Source: Hungatella sp. UBA4396 | GTDB taxonomy: Bacteria; Bacillota; Clostridia; Lachnospirales; Lachnospiraceae | Direction: 5' to 3' | NCBI GenBank assembly: GCA_002389905.1 | Contig: DGRE01000062.1 | Span: forward strand, 1 to 13,877 | DNA: 13,877 nucleotides | Shown here: positions 1-6,041 of the stretch, one piece after another | Layout: the number at the start of each line of letters is the position of its first letter | Numbering within the stretch: the first letter of the stretch is position 1 | Program-made: the position numbers and the translations under genes | The notes under the pieces: generated by a model | What the model saw: the letters and a program-made list of their open reading frames with translations, nothing else | The model's database searches: none | Told to the model about the DNA's origin: nothing

Positions 1-48
1 TTTGTGCAATGCAGTACTAGTGTTTTCATTAGCTTTCCGGTTGTTTTA

Positions 49-459
49 TTAATGATGGTTACCGGTTTCACAACACCATTTTGCTATTTCAGCAATGAGG
101 GAAAGGGGCAGCGGCTTACCGTAGGGAAATTGCACCGCACCTTTGCTTGTCTTATATTCTGTAAGACTTTCTCTGAAATGTTCTACAGCCTTATCACCTG
201 GGTACAGTCCTATATGCTTTTTAAATGCCGCAAAATGGATTATATTTCCCTTACTCCAATAAGTCGGCATTCGCCAGGAAATTCGTTCCTGTGCATCCGG
301 AAGTACAGTCCGCAGCGCATCACGCACTTGATTTAAGTAAGCCTGAACCTCTTCAGGCTGTGCAGCAATATATTCATCAATGGTTTTTACAGGCTCACCG
401 CAGAAATGATCCTGATTGTCTTTTTGAAATTTCCTTCCGCATTTAGGACATTGCCACAT
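49..459 (-). CDS. Zinc-ribbon DUF1801 / YdhG-like small protein
   Basis: A 136-residue cytoplasmic protein. The N-terminus carries a short zinc-binding motif with Cys4, Cys7, His18 and Cys20 (CPKCGR, then HFC), followed by a DUF1801 (YdhG/YdeI-like) domain at about residues 25-130. The domain shows the family's typical run from 'ISWRMPTYW' through 'IIHFAAFKKHIGLYP' to a C-terminal 'VQFPYGKPLP' segment. The biochemical role of DUF1801 is not established; some relatives are annotated as iron-chaperone-like, which should not be carried over here. The ATG at 459 is preceded by AGGAG about 7 nt away. An extended -10 promoter lies upstream at 525-533, so the gene is probably transcribed alone, after the terminator of the upstream carboxypeptidase. 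The family assignment is fairly sure; the function is unknown. Confidence 0.85.
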   Translation of the reverse strand: MWQCPKCGRKFQKDNQDHFCGEPVKTIDEYIAAQPEEVQAYLNQVRDALRTVLPDAQERISWRMPTYWSKGNIIHFAAFKKHIGLYPGDKAVEHFRESLTEYKTSKGAVQFPYGKPLPLSLIAEIAKWCCETGNHH

Positions 460-524
460 AATATACTCCTCTCCAGTACGTCAACATTTAAGTTCGCTGT
501 ATTCATCATTTTTCAGCTACAGTC

Positions 525-533
525 AGTATAACA
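525..533 (-). promoter_or_regulatory. Extended -10 promoter for the DUF1801 gene
   Basis: On the minus strand the sequence reads TGTTATACT, an extended -10 element (TG, one base, TATACT), 66 bp before the start codon at 459. No good -35 hexamer is visible, which is common for extended -10 promoters. The match is by eye only. Confidence 0.45.
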
Positions 534-591
534 CCTTTAAGGGAGAAAATCACCACACAAATATTCCTGTTTTCATATATTTTAACAAATG

Positions 592-621
592 AAAAAGGCA
601 CTGCCGATGCAGCACCTTTTT
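592..621 (-). terminator. Rho-independent terminator of the D-Ala-D-Ala carboxypeptidase gene
   Basis: The minus-strand transcript forms an 11-bp stem (AAAGGTGCTGC with GCAGTGCCTTT) around a 4-nt loop, followed by a T-run (TTTTTC). Two internal pairs are G-U wobbles in the minus-strand RNA but would be C-A mismatches in the plus-strand RNA. The hairpin is therefore oriented to terminate the gene ending at 656. Confidence 0.8.
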
Positions 622-655
622 ATAAAAAACCTCAAAATTATACCCCCAAAACCTA

Positions 656-1882
656 TTACGGATTAAATGCCCTCCAAAGACGTTTGAAGTAATCGATAAA
701 CCCTGCTTCCCTGACCTCTTGCGCCGTCAGAATCGGCACCTCTCCTATTTTTTCTCCTCCCAGAGTATAGACCAAAACTCCTGCGTTCTGTCCTTCCTCT
801 ACCGGAGCTGAAATAGAAGGAAGCAGTTCCAATTTCTTTTCAATGGCAGTAAAGTCTTCCCCCTTTAGACTTAAATAAGAAAAGGAACCGCCGTATTTCA
901 AGGGAACCTGATCCTCTACGCCGTTATCTACAACTAATTCAGGGAGGGGAACCATTTCCTTATCTTCATACAGCTTGCAGTTGGCATACCCATAGTTTAA
1001 CAGCGTCTGGGCATCGGCAAACCGGATCTTATAATCAGGAGCTGCCATAATGGAGGCAATAAGGCGGACCCCTTCTTTTTCCGCGGTGGCAGAGAGACAG
1101 TATTTTGCCAGGGCGGTGGAACCGGTTTTTAAGCCTGTTACTGTGAAATTTGTAGCCATTTTTAACAGCTTATTGGTATTGGAAAGTCCGAACTCCTTGC
1201 TTCCCTGCTTTGTCACATGAGTAATATTTTCCATCCATATGGTGGAATAATTATGGACCTGAGGATATTTGTTAATCAATTCCCTTGACATGATTGCAAT
1301 ATCCCTGGCAGTGGTCACATGGGAAAGGGAATCTGTCAGTCCGCAGCAATCTTCAAAATGGGTGTTAACCATGCCAAGTCCCGCTGCTCTTTCATTCATC
1401 ATCCTCACAAATTCATCCTCTGTTCCTGCTATGTATTCTGCCATGGCTACGGAAGCATCATTGCCGGAAGCTATGACAATGCACTTAATGAGGGTCTCCA
1501 CTGTCTGGATTTCCCCCTCTTCCAGAAATACCTGGGAACCTCCCATGGACTTTGCATAAGCGCTGGTAACAACCTCATCGGTCATTTTGATTTTACCTGA
1601 TTCCAGAGCGTCAAAAATCAGGATCAGAGTCATGATCTTGGTAATACTTGCCGGACTCCTTTTCACATCTGCCTCTTTTTCAAAAATGATCTGTCCGGTT
1701 GATGCTTCCATTAAAACAGCGCTGGGAGACTGCAGGGACGGGCCGCCCGAAGTGTTTGCCTCCTGTGCGTAAATAACCATGTCCGAGGCTACTGCCAGAT
1801 CCGGCTCATGTGCCGCCGCGGGCAGGCATAAATAGAAAAACAGCAGAAAACAGCTTAAGATAATTGCCGTAACTCTCTTCAT
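656..1882 (-). CDS. dacF: D-alanyl-D-alanine carboxypeptidase (DacF/PBP5 type)
   Basis: A 408-residue penicillin-binding protein that removes the terminal D-Ala from peptidoglycan pentapeptide stems outside the membrane. Residues 1-24 form a signal peptide (basic start, hydrophobic core, AAA before His25). The serine-peptidase S11 domain spans about 45-280 with all three active-site motifs: SITK (nucleophile Ser79, Lys82), SGN at 139-141 and KTG at 252-254. Residues about 285-380 fit the PBP5 C-terminal beta domain. The last residues (about 393-408, rich in F, Y, W, K and R) could form the amphipathic helix that tethers such enzymes to the membrane. The ATG at 1882 has AGGGGAT about 10 nt upstream. 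The gene is monocistronic, with a terminator just downstream, and is divergent from the deacetylase-like gene. The dac subtype name is given by similarity to Clostridia DacF proteins; sporulation specificity is not shown. Confidence 0.93.
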   Translation of the reverse strand: MKRVTAIILSCFLLFFYLCLPAAAHEPDLAVASDMVIYAQEANTSGGPSLQSPSAVLMEASTGQIIFEKEADVKRSPASITKIMTLILIFDALESGKIKMTDEVVTSAYAKSMGGSQVFLEEGEIQTVETLIKCIVIASGNDASVAMAEYIAGTEDEFVRMMNERAAGLGMVNTHFEDCCGLTDSLSHVTTARDIAIMSRELINKYPQVHNYSTIWMENITHVTKQGSKEFGLSNTNKLLKMATNFTVTGLKTGSTALAKYCLSATAEKEGVRLIASIMAAPDYKIRFADAQTLLNYGYANCKLYEDKEMVPLPELVVDNGVEDQVPLKYGGSFSYLSLKGEDFTAIEKKLELLPSISAPVEEGQNAGVLVYTLGGEKIGEVPILTAQEVREAGFIDYFKRLWRAFNP

Positions 1883-1909
1883 GTTTTACACGATCCCCTG
1901 ATAAATTCG

Positions 1910-1937
1910 TTTATACCATTGTATGGGATTGTTTCAT
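1910..1937 (-). promoter_or_regulatory. Possible sigma-A-type promoter of the carboxypeptidase gene
   Basis: The minus strand reads ATGAAA (1932-1937), a 16-bp spacer, then TATAAA (1910-1915), 27 bp before the ATG at 1882. The -10 is good and the -35 is only a 4/6 match. Confidence 0.35.
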
Positions 1938-1999
1938 ATACATATGCCATTTTTTCCAAAAAAAATTGGCACCTTTTGATTTCATCCTCCCGGAAAGTG

Positions 2000-2008
2000 T
2001 GCTATACT
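2000..2008 (+). promoter_or_regulatory. Extended -10 promoter of the deacetylase-like gene
   Basis: TGCTATACT is a TG-N-TATACT extended -10 element, 66 bp upstream of the ATG at 2075. There is no convincing -35. It has the same form as the element found upstream of the DUF1801 gene. Confidence 0.5.
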
Positions 2009-2074
2009 GTTACAGGGAAGGAAAACAGCCCGTCTGCTCCTCCCCTAATATTACAAAAATCAAGAGGTTAAGTT

Positions 2075-3478
2075 ATGAATTTACATGATTTCCGTGACCG
2101 GAACCCTGGCGAAAGCCGCAGCCGTGGGCTGCATGTTGCAGCCATCACTTTGATAGGAATTCTGATCATTGCTGTTTTAGTTTTCTGCGGCATTACATTT
2201 AACAAAAATTTTAAGGACAAGGCATTGCCCGTCGATTCTTCCGTTTCACAAAATCCCCCTGAAAATGAAACCACTCTCCCCGCAACAGAAGAGGAAACTA
2301 CTGCAGACCCAAAGGAAGCGTTGAATACTCTTCTGGCTCAGGCAGAGTCTCTTGCCCTTCAGTACGATTATGACGGAGCCATGGAACTGCTTAAAGCAGA
2401 TTCTTCATATGCCGCAGAAGAGGAAGTTCTTTCTGCCATCAGTGCCTATGAATCCGCCAAAAGCACCCTGGTCCGGGTCAATCCTCAGGAGGTCACTCAC
2501 GTATTCTTCCACTCTCTTGTTATGGATACGTCAAAGGCATTTGACGGGGACGCCAAAGAAGCCGGTTATAATCAGGTCATGACCACAAAATCAGAATTTC
2601 TTAAAATCATGAAATCCATGTATGACAAGGGATACGTTCTGGTGAAAATTCATGATCTGGCATATGAGACAACGGATGAGAACGGAAATTCAAAATTTGT
2701 ATACGGAGACATTATGCTTCCGGAAGGAAAAAAAGCCTTTGTTCTTTCCCAGGATGATGTATGCTTTTACGAATACATGAAGGGAGACGGCTTCGCCACC
2801 CGTATGATCATCGGAGAAGACGGCTACCCCACCTGCGAAATGGAGATGGAAGATGGAAGTATTTCCGTAGGTGATTATGACCTGGTTCCTATCCTTGAAA
2901 ATTTCATCAAAGAGCATCCGGACTTTTCCTACAAGGGAGCCCGGGGAATCCTGGCATTTACCGGATATAACGGAATCCTGGGATACCGGACAGACGAATC
3001 CTATAAGGACACCAATCCCAACTACGAGGCTGACAGGGAAATGGCCGCAAAGGTAGCCCAGGCCTTAAAGGATCACGGCTGGGAACTGTCCTCCCATAGC
3101 TGGGGTCACCGGAATCTTGGACAGATTTCCATGGAACACTTTAAAACGGATTCTGATAAATGGGAGCGAAATGTGGAATCTCTCATCGGCCCGACCGATA
3201 TCATCCTCTTCCCCTTTGGAAGCGACATCGGAAACTGGACTCCCTATGCTGGGGACAACCCTCGTTTTGCTTATTTAAAATCTTTGGGCTTCCGCTATTA
3301 CTGCAACGTGGATGCCAGCAAATCAGCATGGGTTCAGTTAGGCTCTGACTATTTCCGCCAGGGACGAAGGAATTTAGACGGATACCGGATGTATTATTAT
3401 CCTGACGGCTTAAAGGATTTATTTGATGTGTCTGAGGTATTTGATCCGGCACGGCCCACACCGGTGCCTCCGATGTAA
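2075..3478 (+). CDS. Membrane-anchored polysaccharide deacetylase-like protein
   Basis: A 467-residue protein. A basic N-terminus precedes a single membrane helix (about residues 19-42). A low-complexity linker rich in T, E and P follows (about 53-78), then a helical, TPR-like segment (about 80-135), and then an extracellular NodB/CE4-like domain (about 140-455). The CE4 metal triad appears to be present in divergent form: 'LSQDDV' (Asp227/Asp228) in place of the usual TFDDG, and HSWGH with His341 and His345. Such enzymes remove acetyl groups from peptidoglycan or other surface glycans; the substrate here cannot be told. The start is supported by AGAGGT 6 nt upstream of the ATG, and the gene ends just before a bidirectional terminator. 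It is divergent from the carboxypeptidase gene, consistent with a cell-wall role. Divergence of motif 1 leaves some doubt that the catalytic mechanism is standard. Confidence 0.85.
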   Translation: MNLHDFRDRNPGESRSRGLHVAAITLIGILIIAVLVFCGITFNKNFKDKALPVDSSVSQNPPENETTLPATEEETTADPKEALNTLLAQAESLALQYDYDGAMELLKADSSYAAEEEVLSAISAYESAKSTLVRVNPQEVTHVFFHSLVMDTSKAFDGDAKEAGYNQVMTTKSEFLKIMKSMYDKGYVLVKIHDLAYETTDENGNSKFVYGDIMLPEGKKAFVLSQDDVCFYEYMKGDGFATRMIIGEDGYPTCEMEMEDGSISVGDYDLVPILENFIKEHPDFSYKGARGILAFTGYNGILGYRTDESYKDTNPNYEADREMAAKVAQALKDHGWELSSHSWGHRNLGQISMEHFKTDSDKWERNVESLIGPTDIILFPFGSDIGNWTPYAGDNPRFAYLKSLGFRYYCNVDASKSAWVQLGSDYFRQGRRNLDGYRMYYYPDGLKDLFDVSEVFDPARPTPVPPM

Positions 3479-3500
3479 AATCAGCAAAAGAACATAAAAA

Positions 3501-3536
3501 AACACAAAGGTTCGTAATGAATCTTTGTGTTTTTTC
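3501..3536. terminator. Bidirectional terminator between convergent genes
   Basis: A 13-bp stem (3501-3513 with 3519-3531, one imperfect pair) encloses a 5-nt loop. A-rich sequence lies on the left and T-rich sequence on the right, so the hairpin can end transcription of both the plus-strand deacetylase gene (stop at 3478) and the minus-strand GTPase gene (stop at 3549). Confidence 0.85.
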
Positions 3537-3548
3537 TGATTTCATTTG

Positions 3549-4502
3549 TTAAAATTGGACAGATTCGCGGATTGGCTGGGCAGGAACCACGGAATCTGCA
3601 TGAAGTACAGGTCCTTCCCCGTCATAATCCTTCCAGAATTCATATGCGATCTTGGCTCTGACACGAACCCACTGCTTGGTTTCCAGGGATTTTGCCTCTC
3701 TTGCCTTTGTGACGAAACCTAAAAATGTCATATCATCTTCACAGCAGGTCATTGCCATGCGGCCCGGAACAAAGTAATTCTTTGGAAACTCCGGAGTTTT
3801 TAAAACCATAGCTGTAAATTCTACGGTTTTTCCTTCGTACCGGTCCCGCCGTTCCATACAGTCAATGTACCAGATTCCGTAAGCCTCAGGCGATATTTCC
3901 ACCACATCGGCATTGATATCGTAAGGCAGGTCTTCATCGGCAATCTCGGAAACTTCTCCCTCAGAATCCTCAAATATAATTTCTCCCCCAAGGCACATGG
4001 CTTTAAGAGTTCGCCGGTAGCCGGACAAATCTTCTATTCCATCACAGCGGTTGCAGATGACCATTTCCGAATCCCTTACCATGGCATACAAAAGCGGCTT
4101 CATATTGGCAGAATACAAATCAAAGGTGGACATATCAATCAATGTGATCTGCTGGTGAATCCTCCAGTCATCAGGAAGCTTTAACTGATCCTGGTTCCAC
4201 ATGCCGTTCCATTCGATCAGAACCCGCTCCGGGTTGTGAAGCAGTTCCAGCTCCAAAAGCCTGTCCGGAGTCATCTCAGCCATTGTTTCTATAAATACGG
4301 CTTCTGTTTTATTCCGTTTCAGAAGCTTCACATCATATTCTGTTTCTCCGTCTTCGCAGACGATTAAAAGTGTCTTTCCATCAGACTTAAAATAATCCTG
4401 TTCCATGGTAAATTGAAGAAACTGGGTTTTCCCTGACTCCAAAAAGCCATTGATGAGGAATACCGGCATAAAGTCGTCTTCCATTTCATTAATATTGCTC
4501 AT
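3549..4502 (-). CDS. G3E-type GTPase domain fused to a YcgQ/DUF1980-like domain
   Basis: A 317-residue cytoplasmic protein. The N-terminal half resembles the G3E (CobW/HypB/UreG) GTPase fold. Its P-loop is GFLESGKT (residues 19-26), it has a Walker-B-like 'VLIEWNG', and it has a degenerate base-recognition motif NRCD. Unlike its neighbour it has no GCxCC metal-binding motif. The C-terminal part (about residue 200 onward) resembles the C-terminal domain of the YcgQ/TIGR03943 family, including 'PKNYFVPGRMAMTCC' with Cys253-Cys254, 'FLGFV' and 'WVRVRAKI'. I chose the ATG at 4502 because GGAGG lies 5 nt upstream; the in-frame ATG at 4514 has its purine-rich site almost touching it. It follows the CobW gene by 17 bp, so both are likely one transcript. 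The context suggests metal sensing, delivery or insertion with its partner; the metal and target are unknown. Confidence 0.75.
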   Translation of the reverse strand: MSNINEMEDDFMPVFLINGFLESGKTQFLQFTMEQDYFKSDGKTLLIVCEDGETEYDVKLLKRNKTEAVFIETMAEMTPDRLLELELLHNPERVLIEWNGMWNQDQLKLPDDWRIHQQITLIDMSTFDLYSANMKPLLYAMVRDSEMVICNRCDGIEDLSGYRRTLKAMCLGGEIIFEDSEGEVSEIADEDLPYDINADVVEISPEAYGIWYIDCMERRDRYEGKTVEFTAMVLKTPEFPKNYFVPGRMAMTCCEDDMTFLGFVTKAREAKSLETKQWVRVRAKIAYEFWKDYDGEGPVLHADSVVPAQPIRESVQF

Positions 4503-4519
4503 GACTTCCTCCATTCCTC

Positions 4520-5731
4520 TTACTTTACAAAGACTTTTTTAAGTTCTTCTTCCTTCAGATTTGCGCCGATCACACAAACCTTTCCGGTGTATTCCGGCAT
4601 TCCATTACGGATTTCATACTGCTCCGGCACCAGGTCAAAGTAAAGCCATGTGCCCTTTTCTTCTCCGGGAACCATTCCCTTGGCCCGGAGAACTTCTCCG
4701 AAACCATCTCCGTAAGCCAGCTCATCAAGAATCTCGTCAAGCTGCTGCTTTGTCATGGACGGTACATTTTCAACTCCCCAGCTGCTGAATACTTCATCAG
4801 CATGGTGATGATCGTGACCGCAGCCGCAGCTTTCCACTTCATGGTCGTGATGGTGGCCGTGACCGCCTTCCTCATGATCATGGTGGTGATGGCCATGCCC
4901 CTCTTCATCATGATCGTGATGGCCGTGACCGCAGCCCTCTCCATTCCCATGGTGGTGGCCGTGTCCTTCTTCATCATGATCGTGATGGCCGTGACCGCAG
5001 CCGCAGCCCTCTCCATTCCCGTGATGGTGGCCGTGTCCCTTCCCATGATGGCGTCCATGACCGCAGCCACAGCCTTCTCCCTTATGATGGTGACGCTTCG
5101 CTCTCACCTCTTCCATAAGATCTGCCGCCATTGTATCCGGTTTTTCAATGATTTCCAAAAGCTGTTTTCCGCTCAGTTCTTCACAGGGAGTTGTTATAAC
5201 AGAAGCCTTAGGATTTAATTCACGGATAATTTCAACAGCCTGATTCACCTTATCGGCATCCGCTATATCTGTACGGCTTAAAACGATTGTTCCTGCATTT
5301 TCAATCTGGTTGTTGAAAAATTCTCCAAAGTTCTTCCGGTACATTCTGCATTTTTGCGCATCCACAATGGTCACTGCACTGTTTAAGGTTACCTCCAGCT
5401 CAGAAGCCACATCGATAACAGCCTTCATGACATCCGATAATTTCCCAACTCCTGACGGTTCGATGATAACCCGGTCCGGATGGTATTTTGTCAGAACCTC
5501 TTCCAGAGACTTTCCAAAATCTCCTACCAAAGAACAGCAGATACAGCCGGAATTCATTTCCCGGATTTCTATGCCCGCATCCTTTAAGAAACCTCCGTCA
5601 ATGCCGATCTCACCGAATTCATTTTCAATGAGAACCACCTGCTCGCCTACAATGGCCTCCTGCAGTAACTTCTTAATAAAAGTCGTCTTTCCGGCTCCAA
5701 GGAAACCGGAGATAATATCAATTTTTGTCAT
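4520..5731 (-). CDS. COG0523 (CobW/ZNG1-family) metallochaperone GTPase with His-rich insert
   Basis: A 403-residue cytoplasmic G3E GTPase. Motifs in order: P-loop GFLGAGKT (9-16), metal-binding GCICC (Cys63, Cys65, Cys66), 'IIEPSG' (88-94) with the family Glu, and SRTD (152-155) in place of NKxD. A linker of roughly 100 residues (about 213-310) holds about 37 His and 7 Cys in imperfect repeats. The C-terminal CobW_C domain covers about 313-403. COG0523 proteins couple GTP hydrolysis to metal delivery (Zn, Co or others) to client enzymes; the His/Cys linker suggests zinc, nickel or cobalt storage or capture. The ATG at 5731 is chosen because AGAGGTG lies about 9 nt upstream and the protein then begins directly with the conserved MTKIDIISGF; a GTG start at 5806 would add a non-conserved tail. 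It forms a probable operon with the fused GTPase downstream. I cannot say which COG0523 subgroup it belongs to. Confidence 0.9.
   Translation of the reverse strand: MTKIDIISGFLGAGKTTFIKKLLQEAIVGEQVVLIENEFGEIGIDGGFLKDAGIEIREMNSGCICCSLVGDFGKSLEEVLTKYHPDRVIIEPSGVGKLSDVMKAVIDVASELEVTLNSAVTIVDAQKCRMYRKNFGEFFNNQIENAGTIVLSRTDIADADKVNQAVEIIRELNPKASVITTPCEELSGKQLLEIIEKPDTMAADLMEEVRAKRHHHKGEGCGCGHGRHHGKGHGHHHGNGEGCGCGHGHHDHDEEGHGHHHGNGEGCGHGHHDHDEEGHGHHHHDHEEGGHGHHHDHEVESCGCGHDHHHADEVFSSWGVENVPSMTKQQLDEILDELAYGDGFGEVLRAKGMVPGEEKGTWLYFDLVPEQYEIRNGMPEYTGKVCVIGANLKEEELKKVFVK
4898..5035 (-). repeat. In-frame tandem repeat encoding the His/Cys-rich linker
   Basis: Two adjacent near-identical units of 72 bp (4964-5035) and 66 bp (4898-4963) encode HGHHHGNGEGCG(CG) followed by HGHHDHDEEG. 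The only clear difference is a 6-bp CysGly insertion or loss. Further degenerate copies flank them (to about 5095 and 4802). The pattern suggests in-frame expansion and contraction by slippage or recombination. Confidence 0.85.
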
Positions 5732-5764
5732 ATAAAAATACACCTCTATTCTTTCTATAAACAC

Positions 5765-5818
5765 CATCTGCCAGACAATCCCTAAAGCTTTCTTAAAAGA
5801 AAACACCTCCGGCAGATG
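5765..5818 (-). promoter_or_regulatory. Inverted repeat in the CobW 5' leader
   Basis: CATCTGCC at 5765-5772 and GGCAGATG at 5811-5818 are perfect 8-bp complements 38 nt apart. Between them lies a second short inverted repeat, TTTCTT-AA-AAGAAA (5789-5802). Both lie in the likely untranslated leader of the CobW transcript, 34-87 nt before the start codon. The leader could fold into a nested stem. There is no T-run, so it is not a simple terminator, and it does not match a riboswitch I recognise. Confidence 0.4.
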
Positions 5819-5858
5819 AGTCCAATCTACTTATTTTATCCGAATCTACAACCCTTTC

Positions 5859-5887
5859 ATTGTGTCATAAACCTTGTACAAAGTCAA
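5859..5887 (-). promoter_or_regulatory. Possible promoter and operator of the CobW operon
   Basis: On the minus strand TTGACT (5882-5887) and CACAAT (5859-5864) are separated by 17 bp. The -35 is a 5/6 and the -10 a 4/6 match to consensus. The palindrome TTGTACAA (5874-5881) lies in the spacer immediately beside the -35, where a repressor or metal sensor could bind. It is not a Zur box that I recognise. Confidence 0.35.
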
Positions 5888-5949
5888 GCCGTGCGGTGCG
5901 GTTTTTGCGGCGCGTATTGTTTAAAAATTATCAATCTCGGCAAAAAAAC

Positions 5950-5977
5950 TTGTATTTTTGAAAAATTGTGGTAAAAT
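5950..5977 (+). promoter_or_regulatory. Extended -10 promoter of the PfoR-like EIIC gene
   Basis: TTGTAT (5950-5955), a 16-bp spacer, and TGGTAAAAT (extended -10; hexamer 5972-5977) precede the gene. The predicted start of transcription is near 5984, leaving a leader of about 58 nt. Confidence 0.45.
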
Positions 5978-5990
5978 ACATGACAACTGC

Positions 5991-6006
5991 TTTGACAAAG
6001 GTCAAA
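5991..6006 (+). promoter_or_regulatory. Candidate operator downstream of the EIIC promoter
   Basis: TTTGAC-AAAG-GTCAAA is a 6-bp inverted repeat with a 4-bp spacer, located roughly 8-23 bp after the predicted transcription start. That is a typical repressor position. The binding protein is unknown. Confidence 0.35.
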
Positions 6007-6041
6007 TGTGTGCAACCAACAATTTAAAGGAGATTTTCACT

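Larger units (their letters stand above)
5732..6041. other. Divergent intergenic regulatory region (310 bp)
   Basis: This gap separates the minus-strand CobW operon from the plus-strand EIIC gene. It contains a probable promoter for each side, an inverted repeat in the CobW leader (5765-5772 with 5811-5818), a TTGTACAA palindrome in the spacer of the CobW promoter (5874-5881), a GC-rich patch with repeated GCGG (about 5888-5915), and an inverted repeat after the EIIC promoter (5991-6006). I see no credible protein-coding gene in it: a GTG-started extension of the CobW frame to 5806 and an ATG-started extension of the EIIC frame to 5958 both lack usable ribosome binding sites and conserved character. 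Confidence 0.6.

Noticed and set aside
1966..1981. TGGCAC sequence resembling a sigma-54 -24 element upstream of the deacetylase-like gene
   Set aside because: The -12 position reads GATTT instead of TTGC, and an extended -10 promoter nearby explains the gene.
4802..5218. Plus-strand open frame rich in Met, Val and Ala, looking like a membrane protein
   Set aside because: It is the reverse complement of the His-rich codons of the CobW linker (CAT/CAC runs read as ATG/GTG); the CobW frame has all conserved motifs.
5732..5806. N-terminal extension of the CobW protein from a GTG at 5806
   Set aside because: The GTG sits inside its own GGAGG-like site with no spacing, the added residues are not conserved in character, and the ATG at 5731 has a good ribosome binding site directly before the conserved start.
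5888..5915. GC-rich GCGG-containing patch as a possible terminator or structured RNA
   Set aside because: Only a 4-bp stem can be drawn and the T-run is inside, not after, the stem.
5958..6041. 28-residue extension of the EIIC-like protein
   Set aside because: It would start upstream of the predicted -10 element, and AAAGGAG sits correctly before the ATG at 6042.
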